64,000 nucleotides of DNA from Typhlomys cinereus (Eukaryota > Chordata > Mammalia > Rodentia > Platacanthomyidae): assembly GCA_023101885.1 (NCBI GenBank), contig JALPQD010000213.1, positions 1,063,001 through 1,127,000 of the forward strand, written 5' to 3'. This document shows, piece after piece, positions 1 through 11,812 of this stretch. The notes below the pieces were generated by a model. The model saw nothing but the letters and a program-made list of their open reading frames with translations, was not told where the DNA came from and did no database searches. The translations under genes were made by a program, and so were the position numbers. The stretch's first letter is position 1. The number at the start of each line of letters is the position of its first letter.

Positions 1-2214
1 ACACCAGTTTCAATAGCACAGGACTATATTCATCAGTGGTAAGGAGGAGTGATGCACTGCTAAGGACATAACAGGTGAACATGTCTCCTACAAGGGAAGT
101 GTAGGCAGAGAAGTGGGAGTAGTAGTATTCACACCAAATCTTGACCCCTATGACTTTTCTATTTTGTGCATGATGTGCATTGGTCCACTTGGTCAACACA
201 TCCAAACACAGCAATGATTCTCACTCAGTTGATGGCATTTGTTTTCACCTGTAAATATTCCCCCTTATTCCTGTTGTACTCTTTTAATCCCAACGGCATG
301 CATTTCTAGATAAAGCATAAGTCAGGAAGTGGTGAATTCAATGTGAGTTTATAAATCTGGACTTCACAATATATATGTGTATGTTGGATTAAACATATTT
401 TAATTGCCACTCTGTCTCCATCTATCTCCCACTGAGGATATTATTCATTGCAGTGAATAAAGAACTCTGGATTACAGGAAGTGCTTTGGAACACCTGTCG
501 GATTCCATCAGTTTCTTCCTTGCTATAACCACATACCAATTCATTCTCCCACTAACTTTTCTTTAGTCTTCAGAACACAAAGCCAATATTCTGTCCTCTC
601 TCTTTCAAAATATCCATTCTTCTCTCTTTGTGTTCACTTGTGACAATATTACAACCTTATTGTACTCCATTTAATGCTATTTACCAAGGAAGCCCTAATG
701 AATGGTGTATAGAAAACACAAAATAAATTACGTGACTTTATTTTCTCAAAGACAACTGGGGTTACATATATGTCACATAGAACATAACAGATTGGGATTT
801 ATTCCTCCATTAGCTTTTTAGGTTTGCTTATCTTTCAGAGTAATTTAAATTGAAATGGAAGACAAATCTTTGTGTGATCGTTAGGCAATCCAGTGCTATT
901 TATTTTGTGTAAGCTGGTGTGGTATCTAAGTGCACTGCTGTTAAAAGGCTATTTAATGTCACAGAGAGGGCCTATTAATTTCTTCGATAAATTGCCAGCA
1001 CGTCCAGCCCCTTGCATACATTTAATAGGGCAAGTCTTTTCCTTCTGAAAGTTGGCCTCCATACTTCGTGGTAATGGTGCCATTGCTTACATTTTGCTAG
1101 ACACAGTAAAGCACTGCCTTTGTTATCAGAAGTCTGGAGATAAATCTCAAAGTAAACACTGTTGATCTGCTGTAAGAGGGTCAAAGAATAATACAGAGTT
1201 TAGTTTGGTTTGCTTTGGTTTCACACAAAGTAGGGATTTAAAATTTCCATTAGATATTTGTATCAGCAATGGAAATATGATCATTCTAGGTAAAGTCTGA
1301 TAAGAAGTTGAAACAAAATAACACCTTGTCATATCAGCATTTCCTTATTCAATCTGAGAGATTAGATGCCATCAATTGTTTCCTTTTTTTTTTTTTTTTT
1401 TTTGGCCTGTAACTGTAACTAGCTAATTAATGGGTAATATAATTAGATTGACTACAGAGAATAGAGACACTCAGGAGAGTAGAGAGATTGACAGAAATTT
1501 CACACAAAAATATGCTAAGGTTTGAGAAAGTGTTCTCAAAGACACAAGTTAAAGACTTTACTACAAGTTTCATGTACTGTTGGGAGCTGGTAGGGCTTTT
1601 AGACGGTAGGATCTAGCATAAGTCGAGTTACTAGAATTGTGCTCTTGAGTGCTCTGCTTCTTAGATACAATGGAATAAACAGGCCTCAATAGCTTTGTGG
1701 TTCAAAAAGCAATGTGCTCAAGCAATCCTGGCTGAAGCTATGAGATAAGAGTGATTTTTCCTCCTCCATGAGTGGACTCCTAAGGGTAATTATACTGTTA
1801 GAAAACTGATTGACAAAATCCTATATATACCACATATCAAATAACAAGTGAACACTCTCCCTTTTCACATAAATCACTGACAAGTAAAGTGAGGTGGGAT
1901 ATATGATTCACTCATTCAGGAAAGTTGTCTGGTTTCCTTGGTTATTTCCCTAAAAATTAGATCAATGCCTATCAAAGACTCCATGTCCAATTGTTAAATG
2001 AACTAACATATGAAGATATGACACAAAAATATGAATGATACTTGAACTTTTAATGGAAAAGTAAGGGTACTTATCTTTTATGTTTCTAAATGTCAAAATC
2101 CTCATCAGAATAATGTTGCCATAGGAAAAAGTTTGGACATAATTTATGTCTCCACAAAACAATAAAATCTGTAATCAACATTAAGAAAGTTGTAATCCAT
2201 ATCTTCATATATAA
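1..2214. other. Unique AT-rich non-coding sequence
   Basis: No gene or clear repeat copy is visible. The open frames here are at most 69 codons, show no recognisable domain and have no splice-site context suggesting exons. A 20-nt T run at 1384-1403 could be the tail of a very old minus-strand retroposon, but no body is recognisable beside it. The part from about 850 to 1190 looks more conserved in texture (see findings). Confidence 0.6.
1384..1403. repeat. Poly-T tract
   Basis: Twenty consecutive T residues. It may be a decayed minus-strand retroposon tail or a simple slippage tract. No TSD was found. Confidence 0.8.
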
Positions 2215-2330
2215 TCTATCACCTATTTGTCATCTATCTATCATCTGTGTATCATCCATCTCTCCATTATCTATCATTGATCTGTCTGTCTGTTTGACTA
2301 TCTATCTATCTGCCTATCATCTATCTAACT
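2215..2330. repeat. Imperfect (ATCT)n microsatellite
   Basis: Imperfect ATCT/GTCT tetranucleotide repeats with interruptions, ending near a TATCTAACTAATC transition into unique sequence. Confidence 0.8.
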
Positions 2331-2519
2331 AATCAGGAAGGGGTACAAGAAATTGGAGAAGATCTGCTTAGACCAAAGAAACAAGTCAATACTGAGCTGG
2401 TATGTATTTGGTTCACATGGAGAAAAGAAGAGTCATCACAGAAATGAGGACCATATTTCTAAAAACACGTGGAAGAGGGTTTGTAGAAATAGAAGAAAGA
2501 TGGAGAGATGAATAAGAAC

Positions 2520-2668
2520 AGGTGAAGTTCTTGTTGGGAGACCCTGTCTCAGTGAAAACGTAGGAAGCCATTGAGGAAGACAAGCAATGTCAATGTTGGG
2601 CCTCCACATGCACAAATCCATGCATGTGTAAGAACTCTTACAAATGCACACACTCTACACACAGCATA
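2520..2668 (+). repeat. Old rodent SINE fragment (B4-like tail)
   Basis: The segment contains AGACCCTGTCTC, then a purine-rich GAGGAAGACA stretch, then CCTCCACATGCAC and an alternating CA/TG tail. This order matches the 3' part of rodent B4/RSINE1-type elements. It is diverged and lacks a recognisable 5' head, so the family is tentative. Confidence 0.5.
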
Positions 2669-2889
2669 GTCAAATAGGGAAGAAATCCCCCAAAGTTCAG
2701 AAAAAGCAGGTAGTAGTCAAAGCATGTTACATAACAGACAGTGAAAGTTCAGAAAGCAAAGATACAAATGAAAGAATTAGGAAATATGTAAAGCTAATAC
2801 TTGAGATCCACATTAATATACTTCATGTTTCTTGTAATCAATGCTGCCAGTCTAATAACTGAAGGTTTAAAAGTTTAGTCAACATAGAG

Positions 2890-3446
2890 AACAAGGAATG
2901 TTCTTGGTACTCAGACTTTGAAGTAATCACTCAATGATAAGTTCTATCATAAGAGAAATACGAATTGAAATAATAGTATAGTGTTTCCTAGGTGTAGAGT
3001 TGGCAAAGATCAGTTTGGAGTCTGAAGAAGATTTAGGAAAAATACATGTTACCCTGCTTCGCTAACAGAAATTGAAACTGGCATAGCTCTATAAAAGAGA
3101 ATGGGAAAAATTATTAAATTTTTAAATCTAGACATATTCTTTGACGTGGCAATTTTACATCTCAGAAATTCATATTTCTGACAAAGACACTAGAGAAATT
3201 GTATGTGTGAACCAAGATATTTGTGGAAGAATAATTTGATAGTAAAAGTTTATTAAAATCCAAAATGTCTATGAACAGAGCAAGATAGATGATGGTGCTT
3301 TCAAACAATTGAATACTGTGCAAGCAAAGGGGGAAAGAGCCATTCCAGATAACCAGATATAAAAGGCAATCTAAGGGGTGTCATTAAATGTGAAAAGAAG
3401 TGTTGGAAAATGTGTAAAAATACTGCTTTCTGTGGTTCTTAAAAAA
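2890..3446 (+). repeat. Ancient L1 (L1M-type) 3' fragment
   Basis: The order of motifs follows the 3' region of old mammalian L1s: a cell of the type TTTGACGTGGCAATTTTACA, then GACAAAGACACTAGAGAAAT, then a 'fewer copies of AATGTCTATGAACAGAG' segment and a later GTGAAAAGAAGTG segment. It is highly diverged and has no open frame. The assignment is by remembered pattern, not by alignment. Confidence 0.5.
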
Positions 3447-3577
3447 CACAGATATATGCATATATACATATACATTTATAATGCAAATATATGTACTTAT
3501 ATATACATATAATTATATATACTTAGCAATTACACACACATGTATATGTGTGTGTATATATACACATATATATATGC
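3447..3577. repeat. AT/CA alternating purine-pyrimidine tract
   Basis: About 130 bp of TATA, CATA and CACA/TGTG alternation. It includes a nearly self-complementary stretch around 3530-3555, where ACACACATG is followed by TATGTGTGTG. It could extrude a cruciform or flip to Z-DNA under supercoiling. Confidence 0.8.
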
Positions 3578-5320
3578 ACCTACAGGAGTATATTCATAAA
3601 TCAATATGCCATTGCTATGAGAAATAGCAGTCTTTGACAAGAAATAGGCAATCAGGAAAAAGTGTGAGAATTACTTACCTTTTGGTTAACCCTTTTACCT
3701 CTAAAATAATTGCAGATAAATGGTGGATAACAGGATTTTGTCAATAGATCACATACATAGTACTTATAAGACAACACCACTGTAGATCTAAAGCATCTCC
3801 ATCGATGAGTGGCAAGCAGCCATGACAAAAATACAATGTGAGGCACATATCTGTGGTACTAGATCAACCTGTACTGCTGGGTACAGGGAAGTACATGTAC
3901 AATTATGTACAGCACACAGTCCTTAATAAATAATTATATTGCCTCCTTGGCTAATACTAGATAATACTTTTATTGCCATTTTAGAAAATATCACTATTTA
4001 TTTAAAAATTTCCACAACATGATATGTTTTGTGATGCTAGCTGCAGTCTTAGATAGTGTATCTTCCATGTCTTTTGACTTCCTCAAGGGACTGTGAGGAG
4101 TGACCAATCTGCACTCTGTAGGTTTGAGGAAGTGAACAGATGTTCACAGGAGGATGTCCCTGACAGATAACACAGTTTTCAGAATGTGCTCAGCATCTAA
4201 CTGACACCTGGATGTATTTAAAGACTATTTTAATGAGCAAGTAGATTTTGTGTTGATGTGTTTAAAAAAGGTCATAGAGGTTTTGAAAGAAAACCTTTTA
4301 ACACTGTCATTCTTCCCTTTCAATAGAACCATTGAATGCCTGTTGCAGGGGGAAATTTCAGGGATTTTCTTACAGCCTCTCAGGTATTGATTAGGGTTCT
4401 ATCATCAGCCCCCACATGCAGCATTTGTGGATGTTTTCTCTGATGGAGGCTCTCTCTTGTGCATAGTAGACTGGAATTGACAGAGTACCCAGAAAGTGAG
4501 GCTCAATGTTCACAGTCTGTTGTGCTTGGGGGCATAACTGACTTTTCTCTAGCTTCCATCTTATTGAGAAACATATTTTCATTCAAGATGTTTTATAGTT
4601 AAGCCTACATTAGCAGTGTCTTCCTGAGATTGGATTTCAGAACATGGTAGCTGGAATGTTTGCAACTGACAAGTAATATTACAGCATTCTCTGGAATTTT
4701 GTTTCTCGATTAGTTAAAATTTAACAAGTTTTCTTATACATGGAAACTAAGTCCATTTTGGTATTGGAATTTCTTACATGGGCAAAGAAGGTACATGAAA
4801 TACAGACAAACTATTTCTCTACCTTAGGTCCAGAAGTAGGACAACGCTGCCACCATCATTTTGATGGATGTCCTTCTCAAAAGCAATTTTTTTCTGAACT
4901 TTTTTCAGGGGCATATTTGTCCTGAAGGCATGACTGAAAGACTGGATGCTGTCAAATATTTGGTGTAGTTTCTGGAAGGTTTCAAGTATTGTGAACATTT
5001 GTGGATAAAGTTTTATTGTACCTCAAACCCTTAACTCAGAAACTTTCATGATAACAGAATCAAACAGATACCATGTACCTTTCAAAATCTAATTTACTTC
5101 CCAGAATATTATAGATTCAACTTCCTAACCCTGTTCTGCGAGGTCTACAATATCTGTTGAACAAGCTGTCACAGTCTCAATGTTAGCCCTTCTGATCAGA
5201 ATGCAAATCTTTAGGACTAAAAAGATCCCCTGGGTAATGGAAGGCAGAGATGCTGAATTCATTGTAGCTTCAGAGACTGAATGGTTGGTGTGACCTTAAT
5301 AGTCACTGTCCGCTGTGGTT
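3578..5320. other. Unique non-coding sequence
   Basis: No gene found. Open frames are at most 63 codons. The part from about 3840 to 3990 has the AT-rich texture of a decayed ancient mobile element, but I could not name it. Confidence 0.5.
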
Positions 5321-6045
5321 TGGAGTATGATCCATGACAGCCATGCTTTTGTTTTTTTGAATGGGTTTATTAAGTATATAAAGCAAGTGAAAGAAAAAAT
5401 AGTATCAGATAAATATCAGATAAAGAGAAGCAGTGGATAGATAGAAAACACCAATAAATGAAATCAAAGCATCTAGCAAAGACAACTCAAGTAATTGTGT
5501 TGAGAGAACAAACGAAAGGTAATGCCACCAAACAGAGGAGCACAATCATACAGCAGATCTCAATTAGGGGAGCCCCAGAGAGGCATTGAACTGGAGTTCT
5601 CAACTGAAAGAGTCCTGGGCAGATCAGTGTCTCCTTGGGTAAAGTTGACAAGTTAAAGGAACAAATACAACAGATAGATAAAGTCATAGCTTGAAGATAG
5701 TTTGTTGGTGAGTCTCCCATCAGACTCACTAGTTTGAACCTTTCCTGGGGTTAGTGCTTGGGAAAGTCATGCACCTACAGGAGGTGGAGCCTTGATGGAG
5801 GCAGGGATATCATATAAGGAGAGGGGCCTTGGGGTCTTCTTCCTCGCAGTCCCTTGCTGTCTCTGCCTTCCTGATACGTACTATCATCTGAACCTGCCTC
5901 CTGCTTCTGCATTCAGCCATGTCTTCTACTAGTGATTCCTGTCATAATGGACTCTCTCCTCTCTGGGGCCATAAGGCAAATAAACCTCCCTTTCTCCTTT
6001 ATGCTGTTTGTGTCTGAGTATTGTCTCAAAGCAAGAAAAAACATC
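5321..6045 (+). mobile_element. MaLR-type LTR (rodent MT/ORR1 group), interrupted
   Basis: The left edge has GCTGTGGTTTGGAGTATGAT, like the TGTGGTTTGA start of rodent MaLR LTRs. From about 5741 the typical body follows: AGGAGGTGGAGCCTTG, then CTTGCTGTCTCTGCC, a CCATGTCTTC segment, GGCAAATAAACCTCC carrying the polyadenylation signal, and a terminal segment with TGTCTCAAAGCAAG. About 390 bp between 5350 and 5740 do not match the family and look like a secondary insertion, which I did not identify. MaLR LTRs belong to non-autonomous ERVL-related retrotransposons. No internal region is visible. Confidence 0.6.
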
Positions 6046-6097
6046 ATCATATCAGGGCTTATAATAATTTAACAAAAATGACAGATAATCCTCATTG

Positions 6098-7797
6098 AAA
6101 TAGTCAAGCTGAATGGCCCAATTAAAAAATTGGCCCTGGAACTTAAAAGAAACTTTACCAGGGATGAAATTAAAATGTCTAACAAATATCTTTAAAAATG
6201 CTCCACTTCTTTAGCCATCAGGGAAATGCAAATCAAAACTTCCCTGAGATATCATCTCACCCCAGTCAGGATGGCAAAAATCCACAATACAAACAACAAC
6301 AAATGCTGGAGAGGATGTGGAGAGAGGGTAACTCTCCTACATTGCTGGTGGGAATGCAGGCTCATACAGCCACTCTAGCGATCCGTCTGGAGATTCCTAA
6401 AGAAATTAAAGATTGAAATGCCATATGACCCTGCTATCCCACTTTTGGGAATAACCCCCATGCAACAGAGTTTCACCTCAATAGCACAAGCATGACCATG
6501 TTCATAGCAGCACTTTTTACAATAGCAAAGTCATGGAATGAACCCAAATGTTCAACAGTTGACGAGTGGATAAGGAAACAGTGGTACATCTATACAATGG
6601 AGTACTACTCAGCCATCAAAAATGAGATTTACTGGAATTTGCCGGGAAAAGGATATCATTAGAAACAATTATATTAAGTGAAGTATCCCAGACTCAGAAA
6701 ATTAAGCACCGTATGTACTCCCTAATAGGTGGCTCCTAGTACCAAACTCACCCAGCCCACATTGAGACACTCAAAGGTAAACCTATGTAATACAGTAATT
6801 GCAAGGATTATAACAGGAGGGATGGGGTTGGAGGGCCACACCAGACACAAGGAGAGAGGGGACTATGTTACAGCAGAGAAAATAGGCCTCCATCATGGAA
6901 TGCAAGTAAGTAATGTGACACCTGGTTAAGTTCACAGACGATCGTTCCTGATCATGTACAACTGAGGGGGTATGATCTCACCAGAAGGGGAGGGCATATA
7001 GTCTGGCAGATAAAAAGTAATCATTTTGCAAATGGGTGACTGACCCTCCCTCACTGAGGTTTCCTACTTTTATTACATCTACCCTTGAATGTGCTATTAT
7101 AACAAGACTCCAGTTTAACAGCTTTTTGTCTCTGGCCAGGGGGTGACATACAGTGCCCAGCAGGATGGAGTGAAGGGCATTGCAGGAGCAGCAAAACTGC
7201 AAAAGAAAATCAACAAACCACAATCCAGAACTTCAGAGATTCTATATCAACTACATAGAACTAGGCCAGACTAATCTCCCCCCATCCTGAAGCTCAGGGA
7301 CATTTGTGGAAGAGGGGGCGGTAAGAGTGTAAGAGCAAAAGGATGGGAGGAGCAATGATTTGCAAGATTCTCCACACTAGATAGGGCTGAAGCAATCATA
7401 ATAGGACTTTGCATGCCCTGCGCAATGTCCAACACACTATTGACCTCACAAAGTCTAGCATCAGCTAAAGGCACCAAGATCCTTGGAGGCAAGGGATTGA
7501 CAGCCACAGTAGTGTTCCTATGCTTAAGGGGAACACGGGAAAGGGTTCAGGGAAATGCCACTGGGTCCTTGTACGTCAACGGAGAGGAGGACCCAGAGGA
7601 CAGATAGGCATACACAATAAAGGACTCTCTGGGAATTGGGGAGGGGGAGACACTGGCGGATGGGGAGGGTGGGAGGGGGAGCAGGGGACTGGGGGGAAGG
7701 AGGAGGGGGGGAGGGAACTGGTCTACCTATTAAGTTTGTATGAGCGGAAATAATAAAAAAAAGTATTAAAAAAAAAAAAGAAACAGTCAAGCTGGAT
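6098..7797 (+). mobile_element. 5'-truncated LINE-1 with target-site duplication
   Basis: The L1 body runs from about 6115 to 7780. It opens with the GGCCCAATTAAAAAATTGG motif, then holds the segment around CATCAGGGAAATGCAAATCA and CTCACCCCAGTCAGGATGG typical of the region around the end of L1 ORF2 and the 3' UTR. A rodent-style 3' UTR follows, with GAAGCTCAGGGACATTTG, GAAGAGGGGGCGGTAAGAG and a G-rich tract at 7638-7717, then an A-rich tail. It is flanked by near-identical 17-bp direct repeats at 6098-6114 and 7781-7797 (15 of 17 bases equal), as expected for target-primed insertion. No long open frame remains. Confidence 0.85.
7638..7717 (+). other. G-rich polypurine tract of the L1 3' UTR
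   Basis: Many runs of four to seven G residues separated by A or short spacers, on the L1 sense strand. Guanine quadruplex formation is plausible. The same tract occurs in the L1 copies at 20928-21004 and 45028-45112. Confidence 0.75.
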
Positions 7798-8129
7798 TTT
7801 TTCCCAATTGGGAGATCCAGGCCTAGTGGAACATCTTTGTACAGAGAGCTTGTGACTAGCCTTTCTCCTCAAAGGCATTATAATGTTGTGGGATAGACAA
7901 CAGTAATATCTGCTGGAAATGGCTGATCATCATGTTGATCTTAATACTCTTAGCTACTTGCTGATTTTTCTCTTCTTTACAGAGTCAAGGAGCCAGTCTG
8001 ACAGAGGACAGGTCTTTGGAGGACACTGACATTGGGCAAAGCCTGCTTCCAGAGCCAGCTTCTCAGTGAGTTCACACAGCATGTGTCAATTTATTAAATA
8101 AGTAATATACATTACAACCTCCCAGCAAA

Positions 8130-8260
8130 AGGAACTTGCACACGTTACTTACTCTCCCTGTGCCTCAGCTGCCTCACATGTGACAGGGTTGAGTACCAAG
8201 TCCATAAAGTTATGATGAGTTATTTCACTTGAGGAACTCAGCTCTCTGGTAATTGTTCTT
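8130..8260 (+). repeat. Possible MIR fragment
   Basis: The segment with ACTTGCACACGTTACTTACT, CTGTGCCTCAGCTGCCTCAC and ATGTGACAGGGTTGAGTA follows the core order of MIR, an ancient tRNA-derived mammalian SINE. It is diverged. Confidence 0.4.
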
Positions 8261-10479
8261 TAATATTACTTAGCATTTCTCCTCAGCTATTAATGGTTAG
8301 GACATTTAATACTATAAAGCATGTTATTTTGCATAGTCACATTGAACCAAAAATAAATGCCCAATTCAAGAGTCAGTATATTATCTGTAAGAGGATGAGG
8401 TTTCCGAGAGCAAAGCTTCTGTTTATGTATTACGGCTAATGCTCAGTTGATACCTGCAACCAACTTTACTAACGAAAATTCTGATGTGTACATCTTGCTC
8501 TGGCCTAACTATTAATAGCTTTCCCTTTCATGTTTGGAATGTTATAGGTTGTGCAATAAATAATATGGTCACCTCATCACTACTGAATGGTGACAGTATG
8601 AAAGAGCATCAGGAAGTAAGCTGATGACTGAAGAAGTGAGAAATATATACTATATAAATATCATCCGAAGGGTCCTAAGTAGCAAGAGACTCTCTGGCTG
8701 AGCAGGAACTATGACAACATTGTGTGACAAGAGTCTAAGCAGAAAGGAGAGGCTGGGTCATGATTTTCAAATCCAATTTGTGGGCTAAAATTTTCACTAA
8801 GTTTGACAAACAGCAATTGGCAACATATCAAATCCAAATAAGGATGGAGAAGAATTCTAGAGCCAGATTATGGTCTGAGGTCAAAGTTTCCTGGAGCTAA
8901 TTCGGACATTGGGGTTCCTGGAGTAGGGATAGGCTTATCAGGATAGTTCTCAGAGGTAGTGGCTCTGTAGATGAGGGTTTCTGGGAATTCTGATCTCTAT
9001 ATTTGTGTGCCTCCTTTTTTGCTGGAAGTGATAGTTCTAAAGCTCTGGAATATAAATGAGCCAATTTGATAACAGGTAATATAGAACAAAGAGAAGATGG
9101 TTAAAAAATACAACAGGATCTGTAGAAAGAAATGAATTAAGAAAATCAAAAGACAGAGACAAATCAAAACCATGACATATATTCATCCACTGAAAGACAG
9201 TTTGGGATGCATTCAAATTTAAAAATACAAGTCTCGAATTGTAGAAGTATCATCCAAAGATGGAGATAATGCGGCTCACTTCTAGGTAGGCTGGCAGAGA
9301 TTGATTGTCTGAGGATAGGAGCTGAGGGGATGAGCTTGAGATCTTTAACAAGGACCCAGTTTTCAAGCCTAACACATAGTACCGAGTTGCAACTAAATGG
9401 AAAGGCCAGTGTTCCCTTATGGACCATAATGCCAGTTTTCAGGTGTGTGTAACCTTCATGGACAGGTCTAAGAAAAGAGTGAAGAGTCTAATTTTGGACA
9501 CAGGGGTGTCTGACTCATCAACACTGATCTTTGGAGGCAGTTCCTGGAAGGGATGAGCTTGTTTGTCCCATTTTCTTGTGAAATGTGAGTGGAGAGATCC
9601 CTCACTTCTGGGGTCAGGTGACCTGAGGTTAAGAAGGATTCCTTTTCTGGATAAATCTTCCAAGACTAAGAACCATAAAGAGACCAGAAGAAAGGCAAAA
9701 GGAACTTTAAGTAAAAACAGAATATAGGAAGAGAATAAAATTCATTTCAAAATGGGTAGAGGCAGGTGAGTCAGGAAAAGATCCAAAGATGAGTGGCTTC
9801 AAGTCCTTGTCTGTCAGTGAGGTTTACAGAACAACTGTCTTCTGCTCTGGTTGACAGGAAGCTTGGGCATGATAATTGCACTCTACCTCTTGGGTCAAAT
9901 GAGGAGAAGGTAATTAACTGCATTCTGCTACTGTTGGTTTTTATCTTTCTGTCAAATGAGAGTTTGAAATGGAAAACAGCTTATTACATTTATTGCTTTA
10001 TTTACCTTTTGCTGTGGGCCAGTAAGAACAGATAACTGTATCATTTACTCCCATTAGTTTACTTGAGCTTTCTGGCCAGATTAAAGCCTCTGCATGTGGT
10101 CCGTCTTTAGCCTTGCAATCTCAAAGGCCCCAAATTCTCTTTAGCTTATATTGAACTAAGCAGTGACAAGCAATATGATGAGGTTAGCATTTAAAAGTTC
10201 TGTTGCATCTTTAAGAACTGGCCTTTCGTTCCAATTCCCCCATCTCATCGCCTACCTGCTTCAAAAGAAACAGCTGAATCTATGTTTAATTCTTCCAGTC
10301 AATTGCAACGTGATGTTACATTAAGTTCTATGTAGTTGTAGAAAATATTGGATATAAGATGAGCTAGGAAAGACTATTGGCAAGAGTTAATACAATGAAT
10401 CTCCTAGGTTGTTACTTTCTCCTTTATATATATTATTTATTTTATAGTATTGCATATGTGTATATAGTGAATTTATGGT

Positions 10480-10580
10480 ATTTTCACCCCTTAATCCCCA
10501 ATCCCATCCCTCCCTTCTTTTTTCCTTACAACCCTTCATCTCTCTGCCATACTCCTTCCTATTTTCAAGTCTTTTCACTT
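10480..10580 (-). repeat. Pyrimidine-rich patch, possibly an old L1 3' UTR
   Basis: The C- and T-rich stretch with CCCCTTAATCCCCAATCCC and TCCCTCCCTTC would be the complement of an L1 purine-rich 3' UTR. The rest of an L1 is not recognisable. Confidence 0.25.
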
Positions 10581-10938
10581 GTGTAGCCCACAAGGTTTCA
10601 TCTGATTTTAGGCTATTTTTCTTATGCCAAAGGAAATTCTTTCTCTCACAACAAAAAGAAATATGCCCAGTTCCTGAAACTTCCCACTTCAGAGTTACTT
10701 TTCTACAGAGTCAAAGGAAGGATGAGAGGCATTGAGGAGACAGATCAATAAAGTACTTACTGACCAAGAATGGAGACCCAAGTATAATCTCAAGAACACA
10801 CACACTCATATGGATGGTGTAATATACTTTTAAACCCAGAGTTGGACAGCAGAGGTAACCAGGTCCCTTGAGGCTTCCTGGCTATTTTTATCTTTAAAAA
10901 AATTTTTTTTGCTCAAGCATGAATTACTCCTTTATTAT

Positions 10939-11229
10939 GAAAGTGTCCAATCTTTTTTAAAATTTTTTAAAAAACTTTTATTTTTTATTATTTATTCAAT
11001 TGTGCATGTGTGCTTGTGTGTGTGTGTGTGTGTAGAACCACGGGCGAATTCGGGACCACCTCCACCTCCTCCTTGTTTACTTTCCCCAGGGTTTCACGGG
11101 CTCCACTCTACCCCACTTCCGCCCGGCATCTATACTTGGGGTCTAGGATCCAAACTCAGGACCTTCTGCTTGCAAGGCATAGGCTTAATCCCTTAGCCAC
11201 CTCTCCAGCCTCGAAAGTGTACAATCTTT
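10939..11229 (-). mobile_element. Young tRNA-derived SINE (B2-superfamily-like), medium form, with TSD
   Basis: The SINE body is 10956-11212 on the minus strand. Read in sense it starts GGCTGGAGAGGTGGCTAAGG, has a polymerase III B-box-like GAGTTTGGATCC, then a GC-richer body, a CA repeat and an AATAAATAATA tail. Near-perfect 17-bp direct repeats flank it at 10939-10955 and 11213-11229 (16 of 17 equal). At about 257 bp it lacks roughly 33 bp of the mid-body seen in the copies at 31204 and 55311. Confidence 0.85.
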
Positions 11230-11812
11230 ATCTCATCATTATCACCACAGTTTAGTGCAGCTCTCAGCATTCATCAAAGAAGCTTATTTTTGCAATGGAT
11301 AGAGGTTAATATAACAACACCCAACTTACAAAAGTGCTGAGAGGTAGTATCTGGAACCTCTGCAATACCTGAGATAACATTGTGGAAGAGTGGTTGGAAG
11401 GAATGTTAGAATCATAGGATGGTGACAACCACTTTGAAATAGAGTGTTCTGGACATGATAGGACCACTGCACTGATGATCTCAATAAACTCACTGTCGAT
11501 GTGCTGCCTCCACAAGACTGTGCTCATCATGGAAGGGGAAATAACCCATAAGACCACTGGGACTGGATTAATGACAGTTAATGCTGGCTGAGGGGAAGGG
11601 AAAACACTTTCTTCTGTGAGGTGACTGCTGATAGATTGTTCATGGTCCAGCACAAACCCATGCACTTGTTAATGCGAACAACCCTACCTTATACTTCAGT
11701 GTATTATGCATAGGCACACATAAAGACATAAAATTAGGAGAGGAACTTGTTGGGAAGAAGTTTTTCAATGGGCAAAGGAGGAGGACAGATAGGGTGATGT
11801 GGAATAAAAATG
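11230..11812. other. Non-coding sequence, possibly an unrecognised repeat
   Basis: A 119-codon minus-strand frame lies at 11306-11665. It has no domain or signal that I recognise and no exon-like context. The block could be an old interspersed repeat, but I cannot name one. Confidence 0.4.

Larger units (their letters stand above)
7798..10938. other. Unique non-coding sequence with minor old repeats
   Basis: No gene found. Frames on the minus strand near 9164-9663 show no recognised domain. A MIR-like patch lies near 8130 and a pyrimidine-rich patch near 10480-10580. Confidence 0.5.

Noticed and set aside
2215..2330. CRISPR-like array
   Set aside because: The repeat is a plain ATCT microsatellite with no unique spacers, and the window is mammalian.
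9164..9663. Possible retroviral gene fragments in minus frames
   Set aside because: No conserved polymerase, protease or integrase motif is visible in the frames.
11306..11665. 119-codon minus-strand frame
   Set aside because: No domain, and the DNA may be an unrecognised repeat. No coding-like sign apart from length.
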